64,000 nucleotides of DNA. Origin: an uncultured Collinsella sp. (GTDB taxonomy: Bacteria; Actinomycetota; Coriobacteriia; Coriobacteriales; Coriobacteriaceae). Below, one piece after another: positions 34,035 to 41,562 of the stretch. The notes under the pieces are model-generated. The model was not told where the DNA came from. It was given only the letters and a program-made list of their open reading frames with translations, and did no database searches. The stretch covers positions 7,613 to 71,612 of the forward strand of contig CATZLI010000010.1 in the NCBI GenBank assembly GCA_958421275.1, written 5' to 3'. The position numbers and the translations under genes are program-made. Every line of letters starts with the position of its first letter. Position 1 is the first letter of the stretch.

Positions 34035-34892
34035 ATGATCAAGATGTTTGCGAGTGACTTAGACGGAACGCTGCTGAACGCCCTGCACGAGGCAGATGGG
34101 ACCATCCGCCGTGCCATTCGCGAGCTGACCGAGGCCGGCCTGCATGTGGTTCCCGCGACCGGGCGCTCGACGCTGCCGATTGGCGAGCATGGCTTTACGG
34201 GCCTGGCACTCGACGCCTGCTGCTCCAATGGGTCCATCGTGCGCGACAGCCATGGCGAGGTGCTCAGGACCTGGACCATCGACTCGCAGATTACCGAGGA
34301 GCTGCTCAAGGAGTTTCCGGATATCTGTTTTGACTGCTCCACGCCCGATGGCATGTTCTCGAGTGGATCGTTCGAGATGCACCAGGCAGGCTTTAAAAAA
34401 GACAGTCCTATCAAGCGCATCGTGATGCGCGGTATGCGTGCACGTGGCGGGTACCACGAGGAACAGTATTTCGACCAGTCGATCGGTGACATCCTGCGCC
34501 ACGATGTGTGCAAGATCAACTGTCGCGTGACCTCGCCCGAGCTGGAGCGCGACCTTAAGGCGTATTTGGCCGAGCGCTCGGACCGTGTGGTCAACGCGCC
34601 GTTTGATCCGGTGATGTTCGAGATCACGGACGTGGCGTGCAACAAGGGCGAGAGTGTGGCCTGGCTGGCGGGCTACTACGGCATTGCCGAGGACGAGGTC
34701 GCGGTTTACGGAGACGGCGGCAACGACATTGCCATGCTCAAACGCTTCCGCCATAGCTACGCGACCAAAAACGGCAGTGACGCGGCCAAGGCCGCCGCGA
34801 GCGCGACTATCGGTAGCTGCATGGCCCACGCCGTTCCCAAACACATGCTTGCCACCATGCACAAGCAGAATTCCTGCACCGTAATCGAATAA
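34035..34892 (+). CDS. Cof-type HAD-IIB phosphatase
   Basis: 285 residues. Seen: motif I FASDLDGTLLNA with the two catalytic aspartates at residues 7 and 9, motif II ATGRST, the cap domain in the middle, motif III Lys in ACNKGESVAWLA and motif IV VAVYGDGGNDIAMLKRF. This is the Cof/YidA class, cytosolic enzymes that dephosphorylate sugar phosphates or other small phosphoesters; the substrate cannot be inferred. The ATG 34035 replaces a longer frame from 33984 because of the promoter and ribosome binding site just upstream. Confidence 0.9.
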   Translation: MIKMFASDLDGTLLNALHEADGTIRRAIRELTEAGLHVVPATGRSTLPIGEHGFTGLALDACCSNGSIVRDSHGEVLRTWTIDSQITEELLKEFPDICFDCSTPDGMFSSGSFEMHQAGFKKDSPIKRIVMRGMRARGGYHEEQYFDQSIGDILRHDVCKINCRVTSPELERDLKAYLAERSDRVVNAPFDPVMFEITDVACNKGESVAWLAGYYGIAEDEVAVYGDGGNDIAMLKRFRHSYATKNGSDAAKAAASATIGSCMAHAVPKHMLATMHKQNSCTVIE

Positions 34893-34921
34893 TGTGACAA
34901 AGGGACAGCCCTTTTGTCACA
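34893..34921 (+). repeat. GGGACAG-core hairpin, TGTGACAAA type
   Basis: TGTGACAAA and TTTTGTCACA flank GGGACAGCCC. It starts at the base after the HAD gene stop. A second copy with longer perfect arms lies at 35327-35358. Confidence 0.8.
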
Positions 34922-34936
34922 GGTGACGCTGGTCTC

Positions 34937-34966
34937 TTGAAATACGAACAAACATTCGCATATCTA
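34937..34966 (+). promoter_or_regulatory. Putative SOS-type promoter of the small toxin-like gene
   Basis: TTGAAA (34937-34942) and a -10-like ATATCT/TATCTA (34960-34966) enclose CGAACAAACATTCG at 34945-34958. Its reverse complement, CGAATGTTTGTTCG, fits the Gram-positive LexA box CGAAC-N4-GTTCG except for one base of the core. An alternative -35/-10 (TTCGCA, TAGAAT at 34979-34984) would also overlap the box. Inference: LexA repression relieved by DNA damage. Confidence 0.45.
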
Positions 34967-35048
34967 ACTGCGCTTTGATAGAATTGATACTGTTGGCGGC
35001 AGTTCCATGTGCCGGGCAACGCCCTCCATCTGATGGGAGGTGATGCCC

Positions 35049-35174
35049 ATGACCGATCTGATTGATTTCGTGAGACTTCTGACCGCTTTGGTCTCGTTCT
35101 CCACGGCGCTCGTCGGGCTTTCCGAGGCACTCAAGCAACGTTCGAAGCAACGTAAAAGGGGTCGCCGCCGCTAA
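35049..35174 (+). CDS. Candidate type I toxin: 41-residue membrane peptide
   Basis: The peptide starts MTDLIDFVRLLTALVSFSTA, continues LVGLSEALKQ and ends in the strongly basic RSKQRKRGRRR. One hydrophobic helix (about residues 4-25) plus a basic tail is the shape of holin-like type I toxins of Gram-positive bacteria (TxpA/Hol_Tox class); I recognise the layout and the GGGAGGTGATGCCCATGAC start region, not a specific family match. The Shine-Dalgarno GGAGG (35036-35040) is eight bases before ATG 35049 and can pair with CCTCC (35023-35027). A second leader hairpin uses 34992-35001 and 35010-35020. A convergent antisense promoter lies at 35243-35271. Confidence 0.55.
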   Translation: MTDLIDFVRLLTALVSFSTALVGLSEALKQRSKQRKRGRRR

Positions 35175-35198
35175 GGCGTTGACCCCTTAATCCAAGCA

Positions 35199-35235
35199 AC
35201 GGCGCTGCCCAGCTTTCCAGAACTTGGGCTGCCGT
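35199..35235 (+). terminator. Stem-loop after the candidate toxin gene
   Basis: ACGGCGCTGCCCA pairs with TGGGCTGCCGT across TTTCCAGAAC, with one bulged base. It could be the 3' end structure of the toxin mRNA; read on the minus strand it would be the 5' structure of the antisense RNA. There is no T-run. Confidence 0.4.
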
Positions 35236-35242
35236 CGACACT

Positions 35243-35271
35243 ATTCTACCCACGAATGACATTTTGAACAA
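35243..35271 (-). promoter_or_regulatory. Putative antisense RNA promoter facing the toxin gene
   Basis: On the minus strand, TTGTTC (35271-35266), a 17-bp spacer and TAGAAT (35248-35243). Transcription would begin near 35236 and run through the 3' end of the 41-residue gene, the usual geometry of a type I antitoxin RNA. No antisense terminator was fixed with confidence. Confidence 0.45.
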
Positions 35272-35326
35272 TCGGCAATGCCGCTCCAAAAGCCAGGCAC
35301 AACTGGCACAACCTAGGCGGTCGCTG

Positions 35327-35358
35327 AATGTGACAAAGGGACTGCCCTTTGTCACATT
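35327..35358. repeat. GGGAC-core hairpin, TGTGACAAA type (perfect copy)
   Basis: AATGTGACAAAGGG (35327-35340) pairs perfectly with CCCTTTGTCACATT (35345-35358) around ACTG. It lies upstream of the TetR promoter region and about 430 bp from the sister copy at 34893; the two copies bracket the candidate toxin locus. Confidence 0.85.
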
Positions 35359-35378
35359 CCAAATATTGCCTTTACGTG

Positions 35379-35419
35379 TTGATACACACGGTGTGCAATA
35401 ATACTCGCACTGTGCAATA
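35379..35419 (+). promoter_or_regulatory. Putative operator/promoter of the TetR gene
   Basis: TTGATA at 35379-35384 is followed by the near-palindrome CACACGGTGTG (35385-35395) and two direct repeats TGTGCAATA (35392-35400 and 35411-35419, 19 bp apart). The spacing of about two helical turns fits a dimeric regulator binding twice, plausibly the TetR protein encoded 30 bp downstream. No clean -10 was found. Confidence 0.35.
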
Positions 35420-35448
35420 GCGTACAGTCTGAGTAACAAGGAGGACGC

Positions 35449-36159
35449 TTGTCCCAGCTCGAGAAATGTGATCGCCGGTCCCTTCGCTCGCAGCGCGCCC
35501 TTCGCCAGGCGCTTGCCAGCGAGCTTGCCGAAAGCGGCGACCTTTCGCGCATTAACGTCGCGTCGCTCACCGAGCGCGCCGGTCTTACGCGTCGAACGTT
35601 CTATTCGCACTACCGCGATATCCCCGACTTTATCAGCCAGATCGAGGACGGCCTGCTTGCCGAGATTCGCGAGCGGGTGGAGCTTATCACCGCAGCTCAA
35701 TTACCCGATCTTTACCGCAACATCGACGAGCTCGAGCCGGCACCCGGTTCGGTTGAGCTGCTTCGCTATCTTGCGGCTAATCGCGACCTTATCGGGGCCC
35801 TACTGGGCCCGGGCGGCGACCCCGCCTTTATTAAAAAGATCATCGATACCGCACGCGAGGCCGTGGTGCCGCGTGCACAGACGGGCATCTTGGGCCTGGC
35901 ACTGGGCACCTTCTTTGACTACTACGTTACCTATGTCGTGAGTGCCGAGGTCGGCCTGATTCAGCGCTGGTTTGAGCGTGGGCTCACCGAATCGCCCGAG
36001 ACCATGGCGCGCATTATGACGGTTATCGCCTTTGTGCGCCCCGGCGACCTGTATGGCCAACCCATCGATATCAACGTGCCGGAATACGGCATGAAGCTAT
36101 TGAATCTGCAGCTCGAGGACGCGGTCGACACCACCGCAACCGTCGAGTCCAACAACTAA
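35449..36159 (+). CDS. TetR/AcrR family transcriptional regulator
   Basis: 236 residues. The N-terminal helix-turn-helix is seen in INVASLTERAGLTRRTFYSHYRDIPDFISQI (in parts, about residues 36-66), including the typical RTFYSHY recognition helix ending. The C-terminal ligand domain has GGDPAFIKKIIDTARE and LALGTFFDYYVTYVV and is of the TetR_C type found in Firmicutes and Coriobacteria regulators. The start is TTG 35449, five bases after AAGGAGG. The giant activase gene starts 11 bp downstream on the same strand, so the regulator probably controls that operon including itself. Ligand unknown. Confidence 0.88.
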   Translation: MSQLEKCDRRSLRSQRALRQALASELAESGDLSRINVASLTERAGLTRRTFYSHYRDIPDFISQIEDGLLAEIRERVELITAAQLPDLYRNIDELEPAPGSVELLRYLAANRDLIGALLGPGGDPAFIKKIIDTAREAVVPRAQTGILGLALGTFFDYYVTYVVSAEVGLIQRWFERGLTESPETMARIMTVIAFVRPGDLYGQPIDINVPEYGMKLLNLQLEDAVDTTATVESNN

Positions 36160-36170
36160 GAGGAGAGACA

Positions 36171-39100
36171 ATGAGCAAACTCGTCGAGGGCATCAAGGAC
36201 CGCATGGTCGCTGCCGCACGCGAGGCCGCGCCCGCCGTGGTGGACGCCGCGCAGAAGGCCGCGACCGCAGCTGCCGAGAAAGTTGCCGAGGCAGTTGCCG
36301 ATGCCAAGAACGCGGCAGGGGAGACGTCCGTCGCTAGCGGGCCCGCCACCGCCGCTGAGCCCGTAGCCGCCGCCCAGGCCCCCGAAGGCGCGATCTTCAA
36401 CCCCGAGGCCGCCCGCGGCAACCTGCACCTGGGCATCGACGTGGGCTCCACCACCGTTAAGCTCGCTGTGCTCAACGACGACAACCAGATTGTCTACGCC
36501 AAGTACCAGCGTCACCACACCGACGTCCGCGCTTGCGCCCGCGACTTGTTCGAGGGCGCTGCGACCGTGCTGCCGACGGCCCAGATGACCTGCGCCATTA
36601 CCGGCTCGGGCGGCCTGCTGCTGTCCCAGTGGCTCGACCTGGAGTTTGTCCAGGAGGTCATTGCCAGCAAGCGCGCCGTCGAGACTCTCATCCCGGCCAC
36701 CGATGTTGCCATCGAGCTGGGCGGCGAGGACGCCAAGATCATCTACTTCGACAACGGCATCGAGCAGCGCATGAACGGCACCTGCGCCGGCGGCACGGGC
36801 GCCTTCATCGACCAGATGGCCACTCTGCTGCACACCGACGCCAGCGGCCTTAACGAACTCGCGGCCAACGCCACCACCATCTATCCCATTGCCAGCCGCT
36901 GCGGCGTTTTTGCCAAGACCGACGTGCAGCCGCTGCTCAACGAAGGCGCCCGTCCCGAGGACGTGGCCGCCTCCATCTTCCAGGCTGTCGTGACCCAGAC
37001 CATCTCGGGCCTGGCGTGCGGCCGTCCCATCCGCGGCAACGTCGCCTTCCTGGGCGGCCCGCTGCAGTATCTCTCCGAGCTGCGCCATCGCTTCTACCTC
37101 ACGCTCAACCTGGACGAGGAGCACCGCATTGTGCCCCAAAACGCCCACCTGTTTGTGGCGAGCGGCGCCGCCATGGCGCATGAGTCCAACAAGCTCAGCA
37201 CGTTCCCGCAGCTCATCGAGGCTATCGATGCCCTGGGTGACACACAGGGTGCCGAGGTCGAGCGCCTGGATCCGCTCTTTGCCACCGACGAGGACTTCGC
37301 CGAGTTCAAGGGTCGCCACGACACCGAGGTCGTCCCCAAGGGCAAGCTCGACGGCTACGCCGGCCGCGTGTTCATCGGCATCGACGCCGGCTCCACCACC
37401 ATGAAGGCCGCACTCGTGGGCGAGGACGGCCAGCTGTTGCACACCTGGTACGGCAATAACAACGGTGACATCCTGGGCACGGCCAAGGTCATCATGGCTG
37501 ATTTCTACAACCACATCCCCGCGGGCTGCACCATTGGCCACGTGACCACCACGGGCTACGGCGAGGCGCTGCTCATCGAGGCCCTCAAGGCCGATTCCGG
37601 CGAGATCGAGACCGTTGCGCACCTGCGCGGCGCCAAGGCATTCCTGCCCGGCGTCGAGTTCATCCTGGACATCGGCGGCCAGGACATGAAATGCCTGCGC
37701 GTCAAGGACGGTGTTATCGAGCACATCATGCTCAACGAGGCCTGCTCGTCGGGTTGCGGTAGCTTTATCGAGAGCTTCGCCGTCTCTATGAACATGGACG
37801 TGCGCGCGTTCGCCGATGCCGCCATCCATGCTAAGGCCCCCGTCGACCTGGGCAGCCGCTGCACGGTCTTTATGAACTCGCGCGTCAAGCAGGCGCAAAA
37901 GGAAGGCGCCACGGTGGGCGATATCGCGGCAGGTCTGTCTTATTCCGTCATCAAGAATGCCCTGTTCAAGGTCATTAAGCTGCGCGATCCCAAGGAGATC
38001 GGCAGCCAGGTAATCGTCCAGGGCGGCACCTTTATGTCCGATGCCACGCTGCGCGCGTTTGAGCAGCTCACCGGCGTTCATGCCGTGCGTCCCGACATCG
38101 CTGGCTGCATGGGCGCCTACGGTGCGGCCCTGCTCGCCCGCGATCGCGCCGGCGCCGACGGCACTTCGACCATCCTTTCGGCCGAGGACATCGCGCACCT
38201 CACCGTGACGCAAAAGCATGTCCGCTGCGGCCGTTGCTCTAACAACTGCCAGCTCACCGTCAACGACTTTGGCGGCGGCAGGCGCTTCATTACCGGTAAC
38301 CGCTGCGAGAAGGGCGCCGGCCACAAAAAGCAGAAGACCGAGGCCCCCAACCTCTTCAAAAAGAAAAACGATCTGCTGTTTAACCGCGAGGTGCTGAGCC
38401 CCGACGAGGCCCCGCGCGGCACCGTCGGCATCCCGCGCGCACTCAACATGTACGAGAACTACCCCTTCTGGCATGCGTTCTTTACGCGCCTGGGCTTTAG
38501 CGTGCAGCTGTCCGACCAGTCGAGCAAAAAGACCTACCAGGCGGGCATCGAGTCCATGCCGTCCGAGAGCGTGTGCTATCCGGCCAAGATGAGCCACGGC
38601 CACGTGATGAACCTCATCGACCGTGACGTCGACTTTATCTGGATGCCGTGCGTGCGTTGGGAGCGCAAGGAGGATCCGACTGCCGGTAACTGCTATAACT
38701 GCCCCATCGTCATGAGCTACCCCACGGCGCTGGCGCTCAATATCGACGAGATTCGCGAGCAGAACATCGAGTTCCTGTACCCGTTTGTGCCCTATCACGA
38801 CAAGACCGAGCTCAAGCGCCGTCTGTACCAGGTACTCGCCGTCGACCGTGTGGCCGATGCTGAGGCCGGTCGCGGTCGCGTGCGCGGTCCCAAGATCACG
38901 CGCTCCGAGGTCGATGCCGCCGTCAACGCTGCTTTTGAGGCCGATGCGCGTTTCCACGAGGACATCCAGACCATGGGCGAGGAGGCTCTCAAGTGGGTCG
39001 AGGACCACGGCGGCCACGGCATCGTACTCGCCGGTCGTCCCTACCATAACGACCCCGAGATCAACCACGCCCTGCCCGAGCTTATCTCGAGCTTTGGCTT

Positions 39101-40952
39101 TGCGGTCTTTACCGAGGATTCGCTTGCGCATCTGGTAAAGCCCGAGCGTCCGATTCGCGTCGTCGATCAGTGGATGTACCACAGCCGTCTGTACGCCGTC
39201 GCCCGTTTTGTGACGATGCGCAACGACCTGGACCTGATTCAGCTCAACTCCTTCGGCTGCGGCTTGGACGCCCTGACCACCGACCAGGTGCAGGAGATTC
39301 TGGAGGCCAGCGGCAAGATCTACACCGTGCTCAAGATCGACGAGGTATCCAACCTGGGTGCCGCGCGCATCCGCATCCGCTCGCTCATGGCAGCGCTCAA
39401 GGACCAGGAGGCCGAGCGCCTGGCCGATGCCACGGCCGCGGGCGAGGCCTACGAGCAAGGCGACGCCGCGCCGGTGGCGCCTTCCACGGATGCCCCTGCG
39501 TTCGCGAGCCGTAAGTACACGTTCGAGGCTCAGCGCGAGAGTGCTTCGACCGCGTGGCCCAAGGTGCCCTTTACCGAGCAGATGCGCGAGGAGGGCTACA
39601 CCATCCTGTGCCCGCAGATGGCGCCGATTCACTTTGACCTGGTCAAAGAGGTGTTCCGCGGTGCCGGCTACAACTTGGAGCTGCTGCCCTCGACCGACCA
39701 CGATGCCGTCGAGGCTGGCCTGCGCTACGTGAACAATGACATTTGCTATCCGTCGATCCTGGTGACGGGCCAGATTATGGAGGCCATCGAGAGCGGTCGG
39801 TACGACCTGTCCAAGACGGCCGTGGTTATCAGCCAGACCGGCGGCGGCTGCCGTGCCACCAACTACATCGCACTCATCCGCAAGGCCCTGCGCGAGAGCG
39901 GCCACCCCGAGATCCCGGTGATCTCGCTTTCGGCCGTGGCGCTCGGTGAGGACAACCCCGGCTTTAAGATTACGCCGGCACTGCTTAAGCAGGCAGTCTA
40001 CGCAGTGCTCTTTGGTGACGTCATGATGCAGATGCTCTATCGTTGCCGCCCGTACGAGGCCACGCCCGGTGCCGCCAACGCACTCTACGAGGAGTACATG
40101 GCGCGCGCCCGCAAGTTGGCGCCCAAGTTCAACCGCCACAACTACACCAAGCTGTGCCGCGAGGCCATCCGCGCGTTCGACACCATGCCGCTTGCGGGCG
40201 AGGGCACCAAGCCGCGCGTGGGCGTGGTCGGCGAGATCCTTGTCAAGTTCCATCCCACGGCCAACAACCACGTGGTCGACGTTATCGAGCGCGAGGGCTG
40301 CGAGGCCGTGGTGCCGGGCCTGCTCGACTTCTTCCTGTACTCCATGAGCAACGCCGAGCTGCAGAAGGACGAGCTGGGAAGCTCTGCCACTACGCGCGCT
40401 GGTATGCAGGCGCTCATCAAGCTCGTGGACTGGATGCGCACGCCGGTGGAGGAGATGCTCGAGAAGTCCCGCCGCTTTGAGGCACCCGAGCGCATCGGCA
40501 CCATGGCCGACAAGGCCCGTACGGTGCTTTCGGTGTGCAACAACATGGGCGAGGGCTGGCTGCTCACGGCCGAGATGCTCGACCTGATCGACCACGGCGC
40601 GCCCAACATCATCTGCACGCAGCCCTTCGCGTGCCTGCCTAACCACGTGGTGGGCAAGGCCGTGATCAAGGAGCTGCGCCGCCAGCATCCCGAGAGCAAC
40701 ATCGTCGCGGTGGACTACGACCCCGGTGCGTCCGAGGTCAACCAGCTCAACCGCATCAAGCTCATGATTAGCGTGGCCAAGGAGAACATGCGCGCCGGCA
40801 AGGGCTTTAAGCTCGAGAAGGTGGCACCGCTCGCGATGGACGAGGTCACCGGCCAGATGCGTGCCCATGACGGCTGCGTGAGCTGCGGGCCGGCCAGCGA
40901 AGAGGCCGTTGCATCGGTCGCCGAGCGTCTGGGACGCGGCATTAAGAAGTAA
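36171..40952 (+). CDS. Giant 2-hydroxyacyl-CoA dehydratase activase-type fusion protein
   Basis: 1593 residues. Order: Ala-rich helical leader (1-80), first BadF/HgdC ATPase domain with GIDVGSTTVKLAVL (about 84) and CAGGTGAFIDQMA (about 205), second ATPase domain with GIDAGSTTMKAALVG (about 401) and ACSSGCGSFIESFA (about 523), a cysteine-rich link CGRCSNNC...NRCEKG (about 683-710), a DUF2229 segment (IPRALNMYENYPFWHAFF, about 755), and HgdB-like dehydratase-related repeats to the end, closing with CVSCG. In the small activators a cysteine pair at the dimer interface holds a 4Fe-4S cluster used for ATP-driven electron transfer. Such fusions of 1400-1500 residues are known in Firmicutes and Coriobacteria; their substrate is not established. 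AGAGGAGAGACA precedes the ATG; TetR is 11 bp upstream. Confidence 0.88.
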   Translation: MSKLVEGIKDRMVAAAREAAPAVVDAAQKAATAAAEKVAEAVADAKNAAGETSVASGPATAAEPVAAAQAPEGAIFNPEAARGNLHLGIDVGSTTVKLAVLNDDNQIVYAKYQRHHTDVRACARDLFEGAATVLPTAQMTCAITGSGGLLLSQWLDLEFVQEVIASKRAVETLIPATDVAIELGGEDAKIIYFDNGIEQRMNGTCAGGTGAFIDQMATLLHTDASGLNELAANATTIYPIASRCGVFAKTDVQPLLNEGARPEDVAASIFQAVVTQTISGLACGRPIRGNVAFLGGPLQYLSELRHRFYLTLNLDEEHRIVPQNAHLFVASGAAMAHESNKLSTFPQLIEAIDALGDTQGAEVERLDPLFATDEDFAEFKGRHDTEVVPKGKLDGYAGRVFIGIDAGSTTMKAALVGEDGQLLHTWYGNNNGDILGTAKVIMADFYNHIPAGCTIGHVTTTGYGEALLIEALKADSGEIETVAHLRGAKAFLPGVEFILDIGGQDMKCLRVKDGVIEHIMLNEACSSGCGSFIESFAVSMNMDVRAFADAAIHAKAPVDLGSRCTVFMNSRVKQAQKEGATVGDIAAGLSYSVIKNALFKVIKLRDPKEIGSQVIVQGGTFMSDATLRAFEQLTGVHAVRPDIAGCMGAYGAALLARDRAGADGTSTILSAEDIAHLTVTQKHVRCGRCSNNCQLTVNDFGGGRRFITGNRCEKGAGHKKQKTEAPNLFKKKNDLLFNREVLSPDEAPRGTVGIPRALNMYENYPFWHAFFTRLGFSVQLSDQSSKKTYQAGIESMPSESVCYPAKMSHGHVMNLIDRDVDFIWMPCVRWERKEDPTAGNCYNCPIVMSYPTALALNIDEIREQNIEFLYPFVPYHDKTELKRRLYQVLAVDRVADAEAGRGRVRGPKITRSEVDAAVNAAFEADARFHEDIQTMGEEALKWVEDHGGHGIVLAGRPYHNDPEINHALPELISSFGFAVFTEDSLAHLVKPERPIRVVDQWMYHSRLYAVARFVTMRNDLDLIQLNSFGCGLDALTTDQVQEILEASGKIYTVLKIDEVSNLGAARIRIRSLMAALKDQEAERLADATAAGEAYEQGDAAPVAPSTDAPAFASRKYTFEAQRESASTAWPKVPFTEQMREEGYTILCPQMAPIHFDLVKEVFRGAGYNLELLPSTDHDAVEAGLRYVNNDICYPSILVTGQIMEAIESGRYDLSKTAVVISQTGGGCRATNYIALIRKALRESGHPEIPVISLSAVALGEDNPGFKITPALLKQAVYAVLFGDVMMQMLYRCRPYEATPGAANALYEEYMARARKLAPKFNRHNYTKLCREAIRAFDTMPLAGEGTKPRVGVVGEILVKFHPTANNHVVDVIEREGCEAVVPGLLDFFLYSMSNAELQKDELGSSATTRAGMQALIKLVDWMRTPVEEMLEKSRRFEAPERIGTMADKARTVLSVCNNMGEGWLLTAEMLDLIDHGAPNIICTQPFACLPNHVVGKAVIKELRRQHPESNIVAVDYDPGASEVNQLNRIKLMISVAKENMRAGKGFKLEKVAPLAMDEVTGQMRAHDGCVSCGPASEEAVASVAERLGRGIKK

Positions 40953-40980
40953 CTGGCCTGCTTTGGGCTAGATATGAGAC

Positions 40981-41018
40981 AAACGGGTGGTAGCCATACC
41001 GGCTACCACCCGTTTTTT
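40981..41018 (+). terminator. Intrinsic terminator after the giant activase gene
   Basis: AAACGGGTGGTAGCC (40981-40995) pairs perfectly with GGCTACCACCCGTTT (41001-41015) around ATACC, followed by a T6 run. One of the strongest terminators in the window. Confidence 0.92.
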
Positions 41019-41038
41019 GCTGGACATATGTTGCGCAA

Positions 41039-41548
41039 ATGACCTTGCTACAGCCTTCCGTGGGCTTGCCCGATTTTTGGGCTGGCTCGGGCTTTGAGGG
41101 CAAATTGCTGCAGGCCCAAGGCGATTTTTCGCTCAACGCGGGCCAGCACAGCGTGACGTATCTGCCGAGTTCTGACACGGCAACGACCGGTCGCTACCAG
41201 GTGCTGCTGTACGACAACAACTTTGGTACGGCCGAGAGCTATCCCAAGTTCGACTGGGGTCAGCTGGGCGCCGCGGTGGTGACCGACTACAGCAAGGGAA
41301 CGCATTCGTTTGGGCGAATCTTTACGGTGGACGAGACCGCGCGCACCTACGAGCTTGTGGACCAGATCGCAGTGCCGTTTTCGGGCTACGTGAGCAGCGC
41401 GCAGCGCGTCGGCGATTCGAATAGCATGCTCGTGGCATCGGGCATGGCCAAGACCTTTGCCGAGTACGATCGCTATGGACTGCTCATCGCTACATACGAG
41501 ATGGAAGCCGAGAAGTACATCTACCGCGTGTACAAGTACGAGCTGTAG
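41039..41548 (+). pseudogene. Remnant: C-terminal part of an aryl-sulfate sulfotransferase
   Basis: The 169 codons from ATG 41039 read DFSLNAGQHSVTYLPSSD, then YQVLLYDNNFGTAESYPKFD and VPFSGYVSSAQRVGDSNSML, ending KYIYRVYKYEL. This resembles the last beta-propeller blades of ASST (PF05935) enzymes, which move sulfate between phenols; family members are near 500-600 residues with a signal peptide. Here the gene head is missing, the frame begins 20 bp after a strong terminator, and no ribosome binding site is visible. A TGTTGCGCAA half-palindrome overlaps the putative start. I treat it as a broken gene; a reassigned short secreted-less protein cannot be excluded. Confidence 0.6.
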
Positions 41549-41562
41549 CGCTGCGCTCCGCA

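Noticed and set aside
34893..35358. Direct or spaced repeats as a CRISPR array
   Set aside because: Only two copies of the TGTGACAAA element occur, 400 bp apart, with no regular spacers and no cas genes.
36156..40868. A 1570-codon open frame antisense to the giant activase gene
   Set aside because: It is the mirror of a GC-rich, biased coding strand. Its translation is low-complexity and lacks any domain, while the plus strand carries clear ATPase motifs and a ribosome binding site.
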